A stretch of 64,000 nt of DNA, taken from positions 37,078,750 through 37,142,749 of the forward strand of contig JAGTTD010000005.1 in NCBI GenBank assembly GCA_018398585.1, written 5' to 3'. This stretch comes from Simmondsia chinensis. Lineage: Eukaryota > Streptophyta > Magnoliopsida > Caryophyllales > Simmondsiaceae. Under the pieces are notes generated by a model that did no database searches, had not been told where the DNA came from, and was given only the letters and a program-made list of their open reading frames with translations. Positions 9,601 to 20,296 of this stretch are shown here, piece after piece. The position numbers and the translations under genes were made by a program. Numbering within the stretch: the stretch's first letter is position 1; every line of letters begins with the position of its first letter.

Positions 9601-12600
9601 GGCATTAAAATATACAAGTTTATATTAATATTAATATCAAGAAAATAGCTTAATATTAAGAATGTAGCTTGAAAATAGTTTTCTTACAAGGTAACACCCC
9701 AGAGGGTAAGGTTGTGTACATCTCACTCTCCCCATACTTTACCTTGACGGTGGCCTTTTTGAGACATTTTAGCTATTGGGATTTGAACTTTTGACCTATT
9801 GATCAAAAGGGTTTTAATACCAAGTTAAGGAACAAACTACCTTGAAAACTTGAGTTGCTAAGTAAAGCGTTGTTTATGTTTGAGCTGATGGGTTTATTAA
9901 AACTTTGGTGATTGTTGAAGTTCGAAATTTATTGCTGAACTGGCCACTTTTTTTGTTGTATTTTTCCACTGGAGGATGCAGTCGAGGTAAATATAGCTGC
10001 TTTGTTGTTTCAATAGTGAATCTCTGAGTTCATTTAAATGAATCATATTTGCTAGATAGCTTCTTTCGTTATCCCTTTCTGTTTATTTACTCAACACATT
10101 TATAAGGCATCTAATATATGGCTTATCTATTTAATTTTGGGCTATAGTTAGGGGTGTAAATAAGCCAGATCGGTTAGTGAGCCCTTGAAAGTTGGCTCGT
10201 CAAAAAACTCGTAAGACTTAGCTGATTTTGAACTAAAGTTAAGTTGAGCTTGAGCCTCGTAAAACTCGGGTTTATAGAATCGAGAGCCTGAACATGCCTA
10301 AATGAACCTTTCTTAATACAATTTTTTAGCTTAAATAGGCTTAATCGAACATTTTGAGCTTAAATGAGCTGTACTCGAGCTTAAATTGGCCCATATGAGC
10401 CTAGATCAAGTTCAAAAGCGCTTAAATAAGGTGAGTTTGATTTAGAGCTTGCCGAGCCGGTAGATTCAAACTCAACCGAGTTGAACCTAGCCCAAGCTTA
10501 TGACAAACCAAGTTTGGTGAGCTTCAAGCCGAGTTAAATATTGACAAATTGAGTCTCGAGCATGACGAGCTCCATCTTGGCTCCACGCAGCAGATACACC
10601 CTTAGCTATAGTTTGTGCGATGCGTTGGCTTGAAAGCTGTGGCATATTCCAAGCAACGTAAATGAGGCCTTGGTCCAAGTCCAGTGCTGGTCAAGGCCTT
10701 AAGCAGCCTAAGCAATTGATTGGAGACTCTAATTTGTGAGAATCCAAGTTAAAAATTAAGATTTTTTTTTTTTTTAATACAAAAAATCACCTAAATTTTA
10801 GATATGGTTTCAAAAAATACCTAAATTTTCTAATTTTTCAAAAAAATCACCTAAACTTTATAAAATTTTTCAATATCACACCTGAATATTAACACCGTTA
10901 ATGTCCACTAGTTTTTGCTGACGTGGCTTCCAAAAAAGAAAATAATTTAAAAAAATTTAATTTACATATAAAATAATTTTATAATATTTAAAAAATATTT
11001 TAAATATCTAAAAAGTTTGTAAATACATAAATTTATATTTTTAAAAAATATTTTTTTAAATACCATGTCAGTAAAAATTAATGAATGTTAACAACATTAA
11101 CATTAATATGTGAAACTGAAAAGTTTTGTAAAGTTTATGTAATTTTTTGAAACCACACCTAAAATTTATATGGCTTTTATTAAAAAAAAAAAAAAACCTT
11201 AAAAATTAATTATACTATGATTTTCCTTATACTATTTACATCATTCATAATTTGAGAAATAACAACCTATGGACAATATTTTTTAAGTACGCATATATTC
11301 ATATAATACGTAAGACCCTCGTATTAGCTAATATTATAATATATAATGAATCATTCTTAAGTTGACTAGGACACTTCACTACCAAAAAGGGCCCACCATG
11401 CAAAACTTACTTTGTGCCCTTAATATCTGAGGACCGGCTCTATCGAAGTCCAATTGCAAAACCATGCTTAGTTGCCAAGAAAAAAAGGATACTGAAACAA
11501 GCTTACTCTCAGGTACTGCGAGTGCTTCGCTTCAGGAACTTATTGTGATGGCTGCAACTGCATGAATTGTCACAATAGTATTGATCGTGAAGCCGCAAGG
11601 CAAGAAGCCATTGGAGCAACTTTAGAGCGCAATCCTTATGCATTCAGACCAAAGATCGCCAACAGTCCACGTGGATCTAGGGATGCTAAGGTATGTATTC
11701 CTTCTTAAGTCGAACTTTTTTGGGGCTTACATAACTGTTGGGTTGTGGGTAGAGGCTTGCTGTATTGGACGTAGTTTATAAGGTAGAAGATGAGGTCAAT
11801 TTGATTTAGGCCCATGATACATTAGAGTTTTAGCATGAGAGGCATGTATGTTAACATTAGGGTTGAGAAGGGTTAACAGTTTAGACTCTTATGTAAACTT
11901 TTAATGACTTAGTGGATTTATTTTGCTCCCTTTAGTAGAAGTAGGCTTTGGTTAGACAAGGTAAATTTTGGTTTTTTTTGTTTTAATCTCCAATGCCCTT
12001 TTGTTTGTTATTGCTATTTCGATTTAGGGTTTTGGTGTTTGTGGGTGGTCCTAACAAGTGGTATCATAGCCTAACAATAACTGTAATGGAGTTGCTCGTG
12101 TTAAGGATTTTGTATGTAAGTCTAGTAAGAAATTTTGTATCAGAATCGTGAAAGAGAAGAGATCAACATATATGCCTCATGGGGTACTCTACCTAATACT
12201 TATTTGTTTTAGGATGAAATCTCATTGTTGCCTTTGTGTAGACCTAATATATGCCAACTTAATGGGTCGGGCCCGAGCACGAAGAAATATTACAAGGTGC
12301 TCTACTTTTGAATGATTCTGAACCAAATCAAAGAGGTCCACAATTCACAGATAAGTTATTTTAGCATGTCAATTGGATCTGTTTGTGGCAGGCAACTACT
12401 GGTTGAGTAAGCAGGGGCATATTTGTTGTGGTATTTTATTTGTAATTTTTGGTTTTTGATAAATTAAAATTTTGGTTTTGAAAATATTTTTTTAGTGTTT
12501 GGTTTTCTATTTAGTTGTCGTTCAAATTAGAAAAAAAAAATTGAAAACGAAAAATCGAAACAAATTTTTAAAACCTAATTTTTAGTTTCTCAAAATAACA

Positions 12601-14330
12601 AAAATTATGAAAAAATACTACCAAACAGATTTCTTGTTTAGATTCCAAAAAGTTTATTGTTCATATATGAGACTGAGGCATGAATAGAATGATATTCTGA
12701 GGCTGCAAAAATTTAGAGCTGGTTTAAAATCTTCGCTAAACATTTTTTTCCCTTTGGGTATAGCGTTTATAATTTATTATTTTTGGGGATAGCCGTTCAT
12801 TTTGACTGATCATCGCTTAAATCAGTATAATCCCTAGCCCTAATTACAATTTCTCACGTTGATGTCTTAAGTTTCCCTCTCAGAAGAAGGCAATCCTAAG
12901 AGGCCTCGTCTTTACTCTTTTTTTTTTTTTTTTTTTTAAAATATATCATCTTTTCACTTCATTTTCATTAATTATGGAGAAACATTCTACATGCATTTGT
13001 AAAATTTCAACAGGCTTTAGGCCCCACCCATGACGTTAGCTATGTGAGGCCTATATATTAACCCAAATGGGTTGTATCTTCAAACCAATAGGCAATATGT
13101 GGAGTAGGCCAATAGGCTTATATGTTTTCTCTTTTCTCATATAACTCTAATGTGGAATTTCTTACTACTCACATGTGGAGACTTTAAAACCCCTCCCACC
13201 CTTTTGCCTTCTCCAGTCCAATTGGGAATTACATCCAATTGGATCCTCATTTATTTGATGAGGCCCCCCTTTGTGCATCAAATTCAAATGCACCTCTCTT
13301 CTTAAGGACTATAGAGGCCCAAGATTAACTATATGCTTAAATACCATATGAAATTTCACTGGCCTTAGGCCTACTTCACAAAGTTGATATAATTAAAGTC
13401 CACATACAAGCTTATGTGGGGTTTCATCCTAAAACCAATTGGTATTAGATGGATTAATATGCTAGACTTATATATTGACCTCTTCTTTCTCACAATTCTT
13501 ATGAAATTTCTTAACAAAATTGTGCTGCAAAAATGCAGGAAGAAGAAGGAAAAGTGCTTGCAGCAAAGCACAACAAAGGGTGTAACTGTAAAAAATCAGG
13601 GTGCCTGAAGAAGTATTGTGAGTGCTACCAAGCGAATATACTCTGTTCAGAAAACTGTAAATGCATGGATTGCAAGAATTTTGAGGGAAGTGAAGAGAGA
13701 AGGGCTCTTTTCAATGGGAACCATTGCAATTACAACTACAATTCCATGATGTTCTTGCAACAACAGGCAGCTAATGCAGCTATAAATGGCGCATTCAGAT
13801 CAAAGAAAAGAAAGAATCAAGAGATCTTGTTTGACACAGGCAATAAGCAGTCCATTTATCACAATCTGCAGTATTCAGAGGTAATCTTTGTCAGTGAATA
13901 GAAAATATTCATGGCCTTCTCTCGGGACTGGTCAAGAACTTCAGCAATCTAAGCAGTTGCTTGAAGGGTTCCATTTGAAAATTAGATATATTGTGGGTTT
14001 TCTTCTATGATGCATTATAAACATAACGTACATGTGATATAAATGATTCATATATCAGCTAGTATCATAATATAAAGTGAACTTTTTTATTTTGTGTTTA
14101 AGCTAACTTGAACACCTTCATTACCGAAAAAAGGTCTCACCAATCAAAACTTGCTATAGGCCCTAAAATCTCAAGACCAACCTGGCCTTTGCCTAACAAG
14201 TTAGCTTTTGGGATTGTTAGTCCTTTTCATTGTGTTAAGAGTCTTTTTGAGAGAGTTCTGAGGTTTAAGTTTCCCTGCTCATAGTATTAAGATATTTCCA
14301 ATGTCTATTTGCACGTGTGGGCATTCTTAG

Positions 14331-14369
<39 letters not shown>

Positions 14370-17300
14370 GGCCTTTACCTAATAGCTTAAGCCCATTTAG
14401 TTCTTTGCAATCTTATTATCTTAGGGATGTCTAGCATTATTTTCAATTCACAGTTTATTATTTTCTAAAAACTAAAACCAATATTTTGAAAATTCTTCTC
14501 TCTCTTTTTTCCCCCCTATTTTTGGTTTCTTGTTTTCAATATTTTCCTAGTTTGAGCGAAAACCGAAAATCGAGAAACAAAACTAGAAAAAACCATTTTC
14601 AAAATTGGTTTTAAGATCCGTAATAACCAAAAACTGCAAAGCAAAAAATGATATCAAACAAACCCTAAATTGTTAGCATACTGCCATGCAAGTGAAAATA
14701 ATCGATACATTTGCAAATTTTGGCTACTAGTTGCCAAATTGATAAATGGTTTGTAGCTCTGGAACTCCCATATCGTATAGGTTTCTCTTATTAACCTGCA
14801 GATTGTAAGTAGCAACATAGCAGAATAGGTGCAAAATGAGTTGCCATGCTTTTAAGTCTACTTCAGTTTGTATGTCAACTGACTTGAGATGTTGCTTTTG
14901 ATTTGTGAATTATTCCTGTTATGGCCTGAAGACTTTTTCCATGGCTCAAAATTTTCTTCTAACGAAGTTTGAATATTCTTGTACTTTTAGCTTCATCGTG
15001 TATAGGGGTGTATATGAGTCGAGCTGAGCAAAGGCCGAGATCATCAAGTTCAAGACTTGGCTTGAAGCTCGCCAAGCTTGAAACTTCAAGCTCGAGCTCG
15101 GCTCATTATATGCTTAGGATTGGTTCTGCACGGCTCAGCTCGGCTCAACCAACTCAGCGTGCTTGAGCTAACCTTGTGATATTTAGACTCATTTAAGCTT
15201 GATTAATGCTCGCTTAGGATTGAGATTGACCCATTTGGCTTAAACTTGGCTCAAATGGCTTGTGAGCCTATGATTTCAAGCTTCACTAGCTCGAAATCAG
15301 CTCACTACGCTAAACGAGCCTGTTTAGCTTAGCTCGAGTTTGAAATGAGCTAAGCCGATTGTGCTTTTTGATGAGCGGATGTGTAAGCTAGCTCAACTCA
15401 TTTACCCTCCTAATTGTATGGCATTACATTTTGTCATTCGTTTTACCCAACTAATGTACTCTTTTCCATTCAGAGAAATCATATCAAGCCTGCTTCTTCC
15501 CCATTGACTTCATACCCCATTTCTCATGGTGGCAATACACCGGCTGTTTCAAAATCCACATATAAGTAAGTTCCGTGCAGTGCAAATCAATCAAGATTTT
15601 AAACAATCCAAGCAGTTACTTGGGACCTTCATTTTATTTTAGGGCCCTTTTGAAGATTAATATATTATGAGTTTTCTTCTATTTGTATACTACCATTTAT
15701 CATATATGTGCAAATATGATATAAATGGCCCACAAATTAGCTAATATTACTATATAAAGTGAATTATTCAAGGTGTGATTCAACTAAACTAGATGCATCT
15801 CTGTTACTAAAAAAGGGCCTGCTTATGAAACTTGCTTTCAGCCCCCTAAATTCTCAGGACTGGCCTTGGTGCAGTGTGGTCTCTTGCCATCTCTTACACT
15901 TTGTGAGAATAGCTTTTTCCTAAACCTGAATTTTACTAATACTTAATGATTTCACTGAAGGTCTCCATTAGCTAATGTTCTTCAGCCTCGTGACGTCAAG
16001 CGGCTTTGCTCACTATTGGTCGTGATTTCAAAAGAGGCTCCTAAGGCATACAAAGGTAAATTTTTACATATTTTCTCGAGGGAAATCATCACTTAGGTAC
16101 TCTGAGATTTGAATATTTATCACTTAGGTACCTTGATAGATATCCTGACGTTTTAATAAATACAATAAGATACATTGAGTTTTAGATACTTTATTACTTA
16201 GGTACCCTTAAGTTCTAAAATATTATCAATCAGATACCCTTTGTAAAAAAATCCAATAGATTATCGTTAGAAGATGCTAAAATTGAACATGATTTTAACA
16301 ATATATTAGTATTTTCATTATAGTTTGATAATTTTCCCAACAATGCGAAAATGACACATAACTTTGGTATTTTTAGGTGATATATTCAACATTGGGTGAA
16401 TGTTTTATCATAATTCGTTGAATTTTTGATAAAAAATATAGGCACTATGTTAATATATGTTATTGTATTCATGTCTTATCATTAACATCTTTTATATAAA
16501 AAATTGATCAGATTCTTACAAATATTCATCAAATTCTGATATAGGGTATTTAAGATGATAAAATATACAAACCTCAGGGTACTTCTAGAGGTGGCCAACG
16601 GGCCGGGTCCTTTTGGGCTATACTGATATGATCGGGTAAACAAGGTCCATACATGGTCCCTCTACTCCTCCACAGACATCCACTTCGAAGCCAGAATGAA
16701 AATTCAAGGCACAATACAACAAAATTTCGGTTCTTTTTTTCTTATATTCTTCACATAATGTACATTTTCAGATGAGAGAACCAACACGAACAAACAAGAG
16801 AAGGATGAAACTACAACTACCGACTTTGCATCACAAGGTAGGATAGATGCTCAAAACGGTCATATTCATAAAGGTATTTTCAATAACAATGTGAATGGAG
16901 ACCACACTGTTCGAGTTGGTGAAGAGAATGTTGGTTTAGATGGAATTGACACGAATAATCGAGTGCCATCATCACCTGGAACGCTCGAACTAATGTGTGA
17001 TGAACAAGATACCGGGTTCATGGAAGCCGATTCACCAAGGGATCGCAGTTGTGGTAGTCGAAAAATCGATGAAGAATCATCAGATGAGCAGAATTGCAGC
17101 GATATATATGCAGAACAAGAAAGGCTAGTGTTGACAAACTTCAGGGATTTCCTGAATAGCATCATAACTCATGGTAGCATAAAAGGTACATTCTCCTCCT
17201 TACATGGCTTGAAATAGTTACTGGGTATCAATGTACTTAGCAGTCTGTGCTTGAGAAACATAAATAAATTGATTTCATTTTAAATAGTCTAATGAGCTGA

Positions 17301-19168
17301 TTTTTCTTTTTAGGGTTGAGAGTCCTCCAAACAGCCTCCCTACAGGATGCTATACTGTAAGGGCAAGACTGCATACATCTTACCCTCCCAAACGTTGCCT
17401 TTGCAGGAGCCTCTTTGGGGCGTTGGGTCATTTTGTAGTAGTTAATGAGCTGATTTCAGGCTTTAGTTACATCAATATACAGGAAGAAACTAGAATGAAC
17501 AATATGAAACTTCTAATATGATAATAACAAACAAAGCTAAGAAAGTCGATTTCTTGTCCTAAAATAATTCTAACTAGCAATATATTCTAAAAGATAGCTT
17601 TACAACAACTTAAATTCTATGTATATATCCTAGATCAAAATATTGATTCTTTACTTTGATCTCCATCAATAGGAAGCAATTTCTCTAATAACTGAGTTTT
17701 TGGTAACATGATCTGACAGTGTCGAAGGGCATGTTTGGTATCGTTTTTGTTTGTTTTTGGTTTTTGAAAAACTAAGAACTACGAAGGAACAATTTTTTCT
17801 TCTTTTTAGTCTCCTATGTTCGGTTTTCACCCAAATAAGGAAAAAATTAAGAACAAAAGGCTAAAAATAAGAAAATATCAGAATCTAAAACTAGTTTTAG
17901 TTTCTCGAAAATTTCAAACTACAAATAGAAAACGGTACCATAAAAGGTTTGAGACTGCATTTGTTTTTAAGTTTTGGTGGAGAGACCGCATTTGGTTTTA
18001 AAGACTATAGTTCAATACTGCCGCTAAGACTGATTGCTCATTTGTTCAAAATCTAACGGCTTGTTTGGAATTGTTTCGTATTTTTACTTTATGCTTAAGA
18101 AATTAGAAACTATATTTTAGAAATAGTTTTTTCCACTTTTTTTCAAGTTTGAGTGAAAACTAATAATAGAGAGTCAGAATAACAACCACCACCACCTAGT
18201 ACCTTAAAAATGCTCCCGCCAAGGCAGGTTTGGGGAGGATAAGATTTACATAGCCTTTTCCCCTAAAGGGTGCTACCTTGTAAAGAGACCGTTTCCGAAG
18301 AGCCTCAACCTTAAAAGAAGAGCATTTATGAAAGTCAAAAGAAAAAAAAAACTTTTTCGAAATCTAATTTTCAATTTACCAAACACTACAAATAAAAAAT
18401 GATACCAAACAGACCTAAATAGTTATGGCACATTTCTGTTCAAAATCCAAAGTTTTAATTTTTCAGTGAAGGTCCGTTCATCTCATTCTACGTCAACATT
18501 CCCGACCCAACAAATTGTTAGCCTTGGAAATATTTTCTTGTTCTCTTCACTGGGAAATGGTGGATAACTTTGAAGTATGATAATCTTTGGCCATAATTCA
18601 TTAGCAGGGTTGGTTCTGACATTTTTGGGGCTCAAAGCTAATGTTTCAAACGAGACCGCATCATATATAATAACATCTCTCTTAAGAATGTAAATACTAA
18701 GACAATAAATTTTAAAATTTTTCACGTAAACTTATTATATTATTAACAATTGATACTTTGAAAATTGCTACATGTAATTGCCTTTTGTGGATTTTAAGCA
18801 GTTGCTTGGGGTAATGCTCGGTGTTTAGTGATTCATGAAGAACTAACATTTCTTTAAAATTGATCTGTTATGTTCTTTTGTTTCTTGTTCGAATAATCCA
18901 ATCCGAAATCTTGCATTATAATTTTGCATACTTTTGAGTTGCAGAAACGATAGCTTCCATGGCCACAAGTGCAACAACCAATGGCATCGTAAAAGAGTTT
19001 CCGAAGAGCGATAAATTTGAAGTTGACAATGAATCCAACAGTCACTACAACGATAATGCCAATGGCATCGTAAGACGACTTGTTCCTACCTCTCAACAGC
19101 CGCCTGCCACGGTATTTGGAATTGCGTTTGCTTCAAATGGAGATGTTCATCCATCCAAACTCAGATGA
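6623..19168 (+). CDS. TCX5/TCX6-like: CPP/TCX transcription factor (tesmin/TSO1-like, TCX5/TCX6 type), 8 coding exons
   Basis: Coding exons: 6623-6816, 8721-8828, 11513-11690, 13539-13880, 15474-15565, 15961-16055, 16772-17185, 18945-19168 (stop 19166-19168). All junctions are GT-AG and phases match. The total is 1647 bp, 548 aa. Two cysteine-rich CXC domains are visible at about residues 91-120 and 175-205, joined by a linker holding the conserved [10 protein letters not shown] (140-149); this is the zinc-binding DNA-binding unit of CPP proteins. A conserved KKLARQLDF block follows the N-terminus, and an acidic middle region ends in a [12 protein letters not shown] block and an [15 protein letters not shown] helix. 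By family knowledge, TCX5/6 proteins bind TTYGAA-type sites and act in DREAM-type repressor complexes controlling cell-cycle and DNA-methylation genes. The introns are swollen with transposons, but the frame is unbroken. The TCX5 versus TCX6 orthologue is not resolved. Confidence 0.93.
6895..7260. repeat. Palindromic MITE-like repeat in TCX intron 1
   Basis: AT-rich arms mirror each other around a near-perfect palindrome at about 7089-7115 (AAAATTGGTTACTTGCAACC). No coding potential. Confidence 0.45.
7359..7481. repeat. Inverted repeat able to form a stem-loop
   Basis: A 23-bp arm at 7359-7381 is matched by its complement at 7459-7481 with one mismatch, around a 77-bp loop, within TCX intron 1. 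Confidence 0.6.
7911..8191 (+). mobile_element. Retroposed insert: unique head joined to LINE/Au tail, perfect 20-bp TSD
   Basis: Perfect 20-bp direct repeats flank it (7891-7910 and 8192-8211). The right half (about 8051-8191) is the common LINE tail ending in (TTG)n. The left ~140 bp starts with a CT run and matches no other tail copy here. It lies in TCX intron 1. Confidence 0.75.
8884..9150 (+). mobile_element. TRIM copy in TCX intron 2
   Basis: The first terminal repeat at 8884-8955 (TGTTAGAGTATAAAA to TTAACA) is followed directly by TGGTATCAAAACC (8956-8968), a mutated Met-tRNA primer site. A second repeat begins at 9110 (TGTTAGCGTATAAAA) and is truncated. Same family as 776-1067, opposite strand. 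Confidence 0.65.
9525..9865 (-). mobile_element. Degenerate TRIM copy with LINE-tail insertion
   Basis: In minus orientation the repeat phrases GTGAAGACTC..TTTTATACT..TTAACA (about 9541-9577) and a primer-site remnant (AATACCA, about 9815) match the TRIM at 776-1067. A plus-strand diverged LINE tail occupies about 9682-9765. Confidence 0.5.
10149..10604. mobile_element. hAT miniature element in TCX intron 2, perfect 8-bp TSD
   Basis: Ends are inverted (TAGGGGTGTA left, TAAGGGTGTA on the other strand at right). The flanks gctatagt at 10141-10148 and 10605-10612 are identical. The interior is rich in GAGCTC/CTCGAGC phrases, shared with 15003-15412, 47140-47709 and 55485-55912. Confidence 0.85.
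10690..11442 (+). repeat. hAT-like family copy (AGGACCGGC end), with nested palindromic MITE
   Basis: Begins with GGTCAAGGCC..AAGCAGCCTAAGCAATTG and ends with CCCTTAATATCTGAGGACCGGC. The same frame of ends recurs at 13925-14192 and 15580-15866. A palindromic AT-rich MITE (about 10757-11192, arms AAAATCACCTAAATTTTAGA and complement) is nested inside. Confidence 0.55.
11730..12070 (+). mobile_element. Copia-type LTR remnant with primer-binding-site-like sequence
   Basis: GTCCTAACA is followed by TGGTATCATAGC (12059-12070), a one-base variant of the Met-tRNA primer site common after plant copia LTRs. The 5' limit is uncertain. Lies in TCX intron 3. Confidence 0.4.
12430..12632. repeat. MITE family copy (TGTTTGGTA..TACCAAACA type)
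   Basis: Mirror-image phrases (GGTTTTTGAAA / TTTCTCAAAATAAC..CTACCAAACAGA) as in 14437-14670, 17727-17985, 18058-18415, 49095-49270, 50625-50790 and 52076-52316. Confidence 0.45.
13020..13500. repeat. Direct repeat pair before TCX exon 4
   Basis: Phrases of the type AAGCTTATGTGGGGTTTCA..CCTAAAACCAATTGG at about 13397-13500 recur in diverged form at about 13055-13130, suggesting an LTR-element remnant. The exon 4 splice acceptor lies 38 bp beyond. Confidence 0.35.
13925..14192 (+). repeat. hAT-like family copy (AGGACCGGC type) in TCX intron 4
   Basis: Starts near GGACTGGTCAAGAACTTCAGCAATC and ends near CCCTAAAATCTCAAGACC. Colinear with 15580-15866 and the outer parts of 10690-11442. Confidence 0.55.
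14332..14366. repeat. (TA)n microsatellite
   Basis: About 34 bases of alternating TA in TCX intron 4. Confidence 0.85.
14437..14670. repeat. MITE family copy (TGTTTGGTA type)
   Basis: Contains TTTCTAAAAACTAAAACC and the mirrored ATAACCAAAAACTGC..AATGATATCAAACA; same family as 12430-12632. Confidence 0.45.
15003..15412. mobile_element. hAT miniature element in TCX intron 4
   Basis: Inverted ends TAGGGGTGTATATGAG / TAGGAGGGTAAATGAG, a CTCGAGC-rich interior, same family as 10149-10604. The flanking 8-mers (14995-15002 and 15413-15420) agree at 5 of 8 bases, consistent with an old TSD. Confidence 0.7.
15580..15866 (+). repeat. hAT-like family copy (AGGACCGGC type) in TCX intron 5
   Basis: Colinear with 13925-14192, ending at CCCTAAATTCTCAGGACTGGCC. 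The intron is only 395 bp, so this repeat makes up most of it. Confidence 0.55.
16085..16590. repeat. Dispersed ~500-bp MITE-like repeat, copy A, TCX intron 6
   Basis: Long colinear match to 60690-61215 (shared phrases include ATGCTAAAATTGAACATG and AATATATTAGTATTTTC). Its ends are inverted copies (GGTACTCTGAGATTTGAATA against the complement of TATACAAACCTCAGGGTAC). A hAT-like left end (TAGAGGTGGCCAACGGG) abuts at about 16585. Confidence 0.6.
17304..17442 (+). mobile_element. LINE/Au tail insertion in TCX intron 7 with TSD
   Basis: The common LINE tail in plus orientation, flanked by identical 14-mers at 17290-17303 and 17443-17456 (taatgagctgattt). Confidence 0.75.
17727..17985. repeat. MITE family copy (TGTTTGGTATCG type), TCX intron 7
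   Basis: Ends GCATGTTTGGTATCGTTTTT and AAACGGTACCATAAA form a diverged terminal inverted repeat, with mirrored GGTTTTTGAAAAACTAAGAA inside. Confidence 0.55.
18058..18415. repeat. MITE family copy with nested LINE tail (18186-18330)
   Basis: Ends CGGCTTGTTTGGAATTG and ATGATACCAAACAGACC. A minus-orientation LINE/Au tail (GCTCCCGCCAAGGCAGG..AGGGTGCTACCTTG) interrupts it. Confidence 0.55.
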
Positions 19169-19194
19169 GATCAAACTAAAGGTAACTGAACTTA

Positions 19195-19390
19195 TGACTA
19201 GTAATGATGGTACAAAGATTGGACCGTGATCCAGTACTAATAGGTTTGGACCAGTTGTGGTTTAGATAATGAGATCAAACTGAAGTGAACTGAACCTAGA
19301 ACCGATGACCAGTCCAAACACTGGACCCACATCGAGTACTAATAGGTTTGGACCGGTCTTGGACTCGATAACATAGTCTAGTTTGGGTTT
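19195..19390. repeat. Tandem duplication, GTACTAATAGGTTTGGACC units
   Basis: Two units of roughly 115 bp share AGTACTAATAGGTTTGGACC at about 19234 and 19338. A third, dispersed copy lies at 39390-39490. Just downstream of the TCX stop, so it may be part of its 3' UTR. Confidence 0.6.
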
Positions 19391-19477
19391 TTGAGTCTTT
19401 TCCCAAAAAATGCTTAAAACTAAAACAATTCCCATTATAGTATTTGAAAAAGTAATTCCTAAGATAGGGTTCAAGTT

Positions 19478-19566
19478 AGGTTTGGTGTAATGGTTAGGTT
19501 GTCGACCCCCAAGTGTGAGGTATTGGGTTCGAGGCTCATTCCTCCCCCTCCTCCGGTTGTGGGGTA
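19478..19566 (+). mobile_element. tRNA-related SINE head
   Basis: GGTGTAATGGTTAG resembles an A box and GGGTTCGAG a B box of RNA polymerase III promoters, with tRNA-like spacing. Closely similar to 38428-38550 and, on the minus strand, 32485-32560. Confidence 0.55.
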
Positions 19567-19582
19567 ATGCTATATTCCTTAC

Positions 19583-19693
19583 AACAGCAATAACCAACCC
19601 ACTGCTACAAGGGCTCCTGCCAAAACAGAGTTGGGTGGTTTGGTAAGATGTATGTAGCCTTACCTCATTATGGTGCAACTGTAAAGGAGGTAG
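19583..19693 (-). mobile_element. LINE/Au tail insertion with 15-bp TSD
   Basis: Minus-orientation tail fragment between identical 15-mers at 19568-19582 and 19694-19708. Confidence 0.75.
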
Positions 19694-20296
19694 TGCTATA
19701 TTCCTTACCATCTTTAAAACGTAAAGTAGCAGATTACCCTCTCGTGACAGAATCAACAATTGAATGTGTAGCAAAGTATGCCTTCCTGGATGCTATCTTA
19801 GAAATTTTTTTTTTTGGATACCACAATGGAAAGTTTTTTTTATTTTACAAATTTTTTAGGGAAAGACTTTTGGTTTAGACAAATTGTTCAACACTTTAAG
19901 ATGCTCAATATTCCAAACTTGGACTAGTATCAAAGCTACCTTGTAACCTTGTAAGTGATGTAAATTTTCCTGTGACTTGAACTCGTGACTTTTGGGTCAC
20001 TGTCCCAGCAATAAGTCAAGACTATAAGTAACCTAAGTAGTTGCTTGGAACTCTTAATAAGTGAAATGTTTCTTTTGAATTTTTATCATATTATGAGTTT
20101 GTTTATATTGTGTTTTACCATTTATAATTAAAAAATAGAAAATTTCCAATTTTTAAGAACAATTTCTATGAAAAAAAATCATTTTTGTAGAAATTAGAAA
20201 ATGTGTTTGAAAGGCATTACTTTTAATTTCACGGAAAACATAGTTTGTGATTTACTTTCCTTTATAAAAATTGAGAATACAATGTAAACAAGTGTA

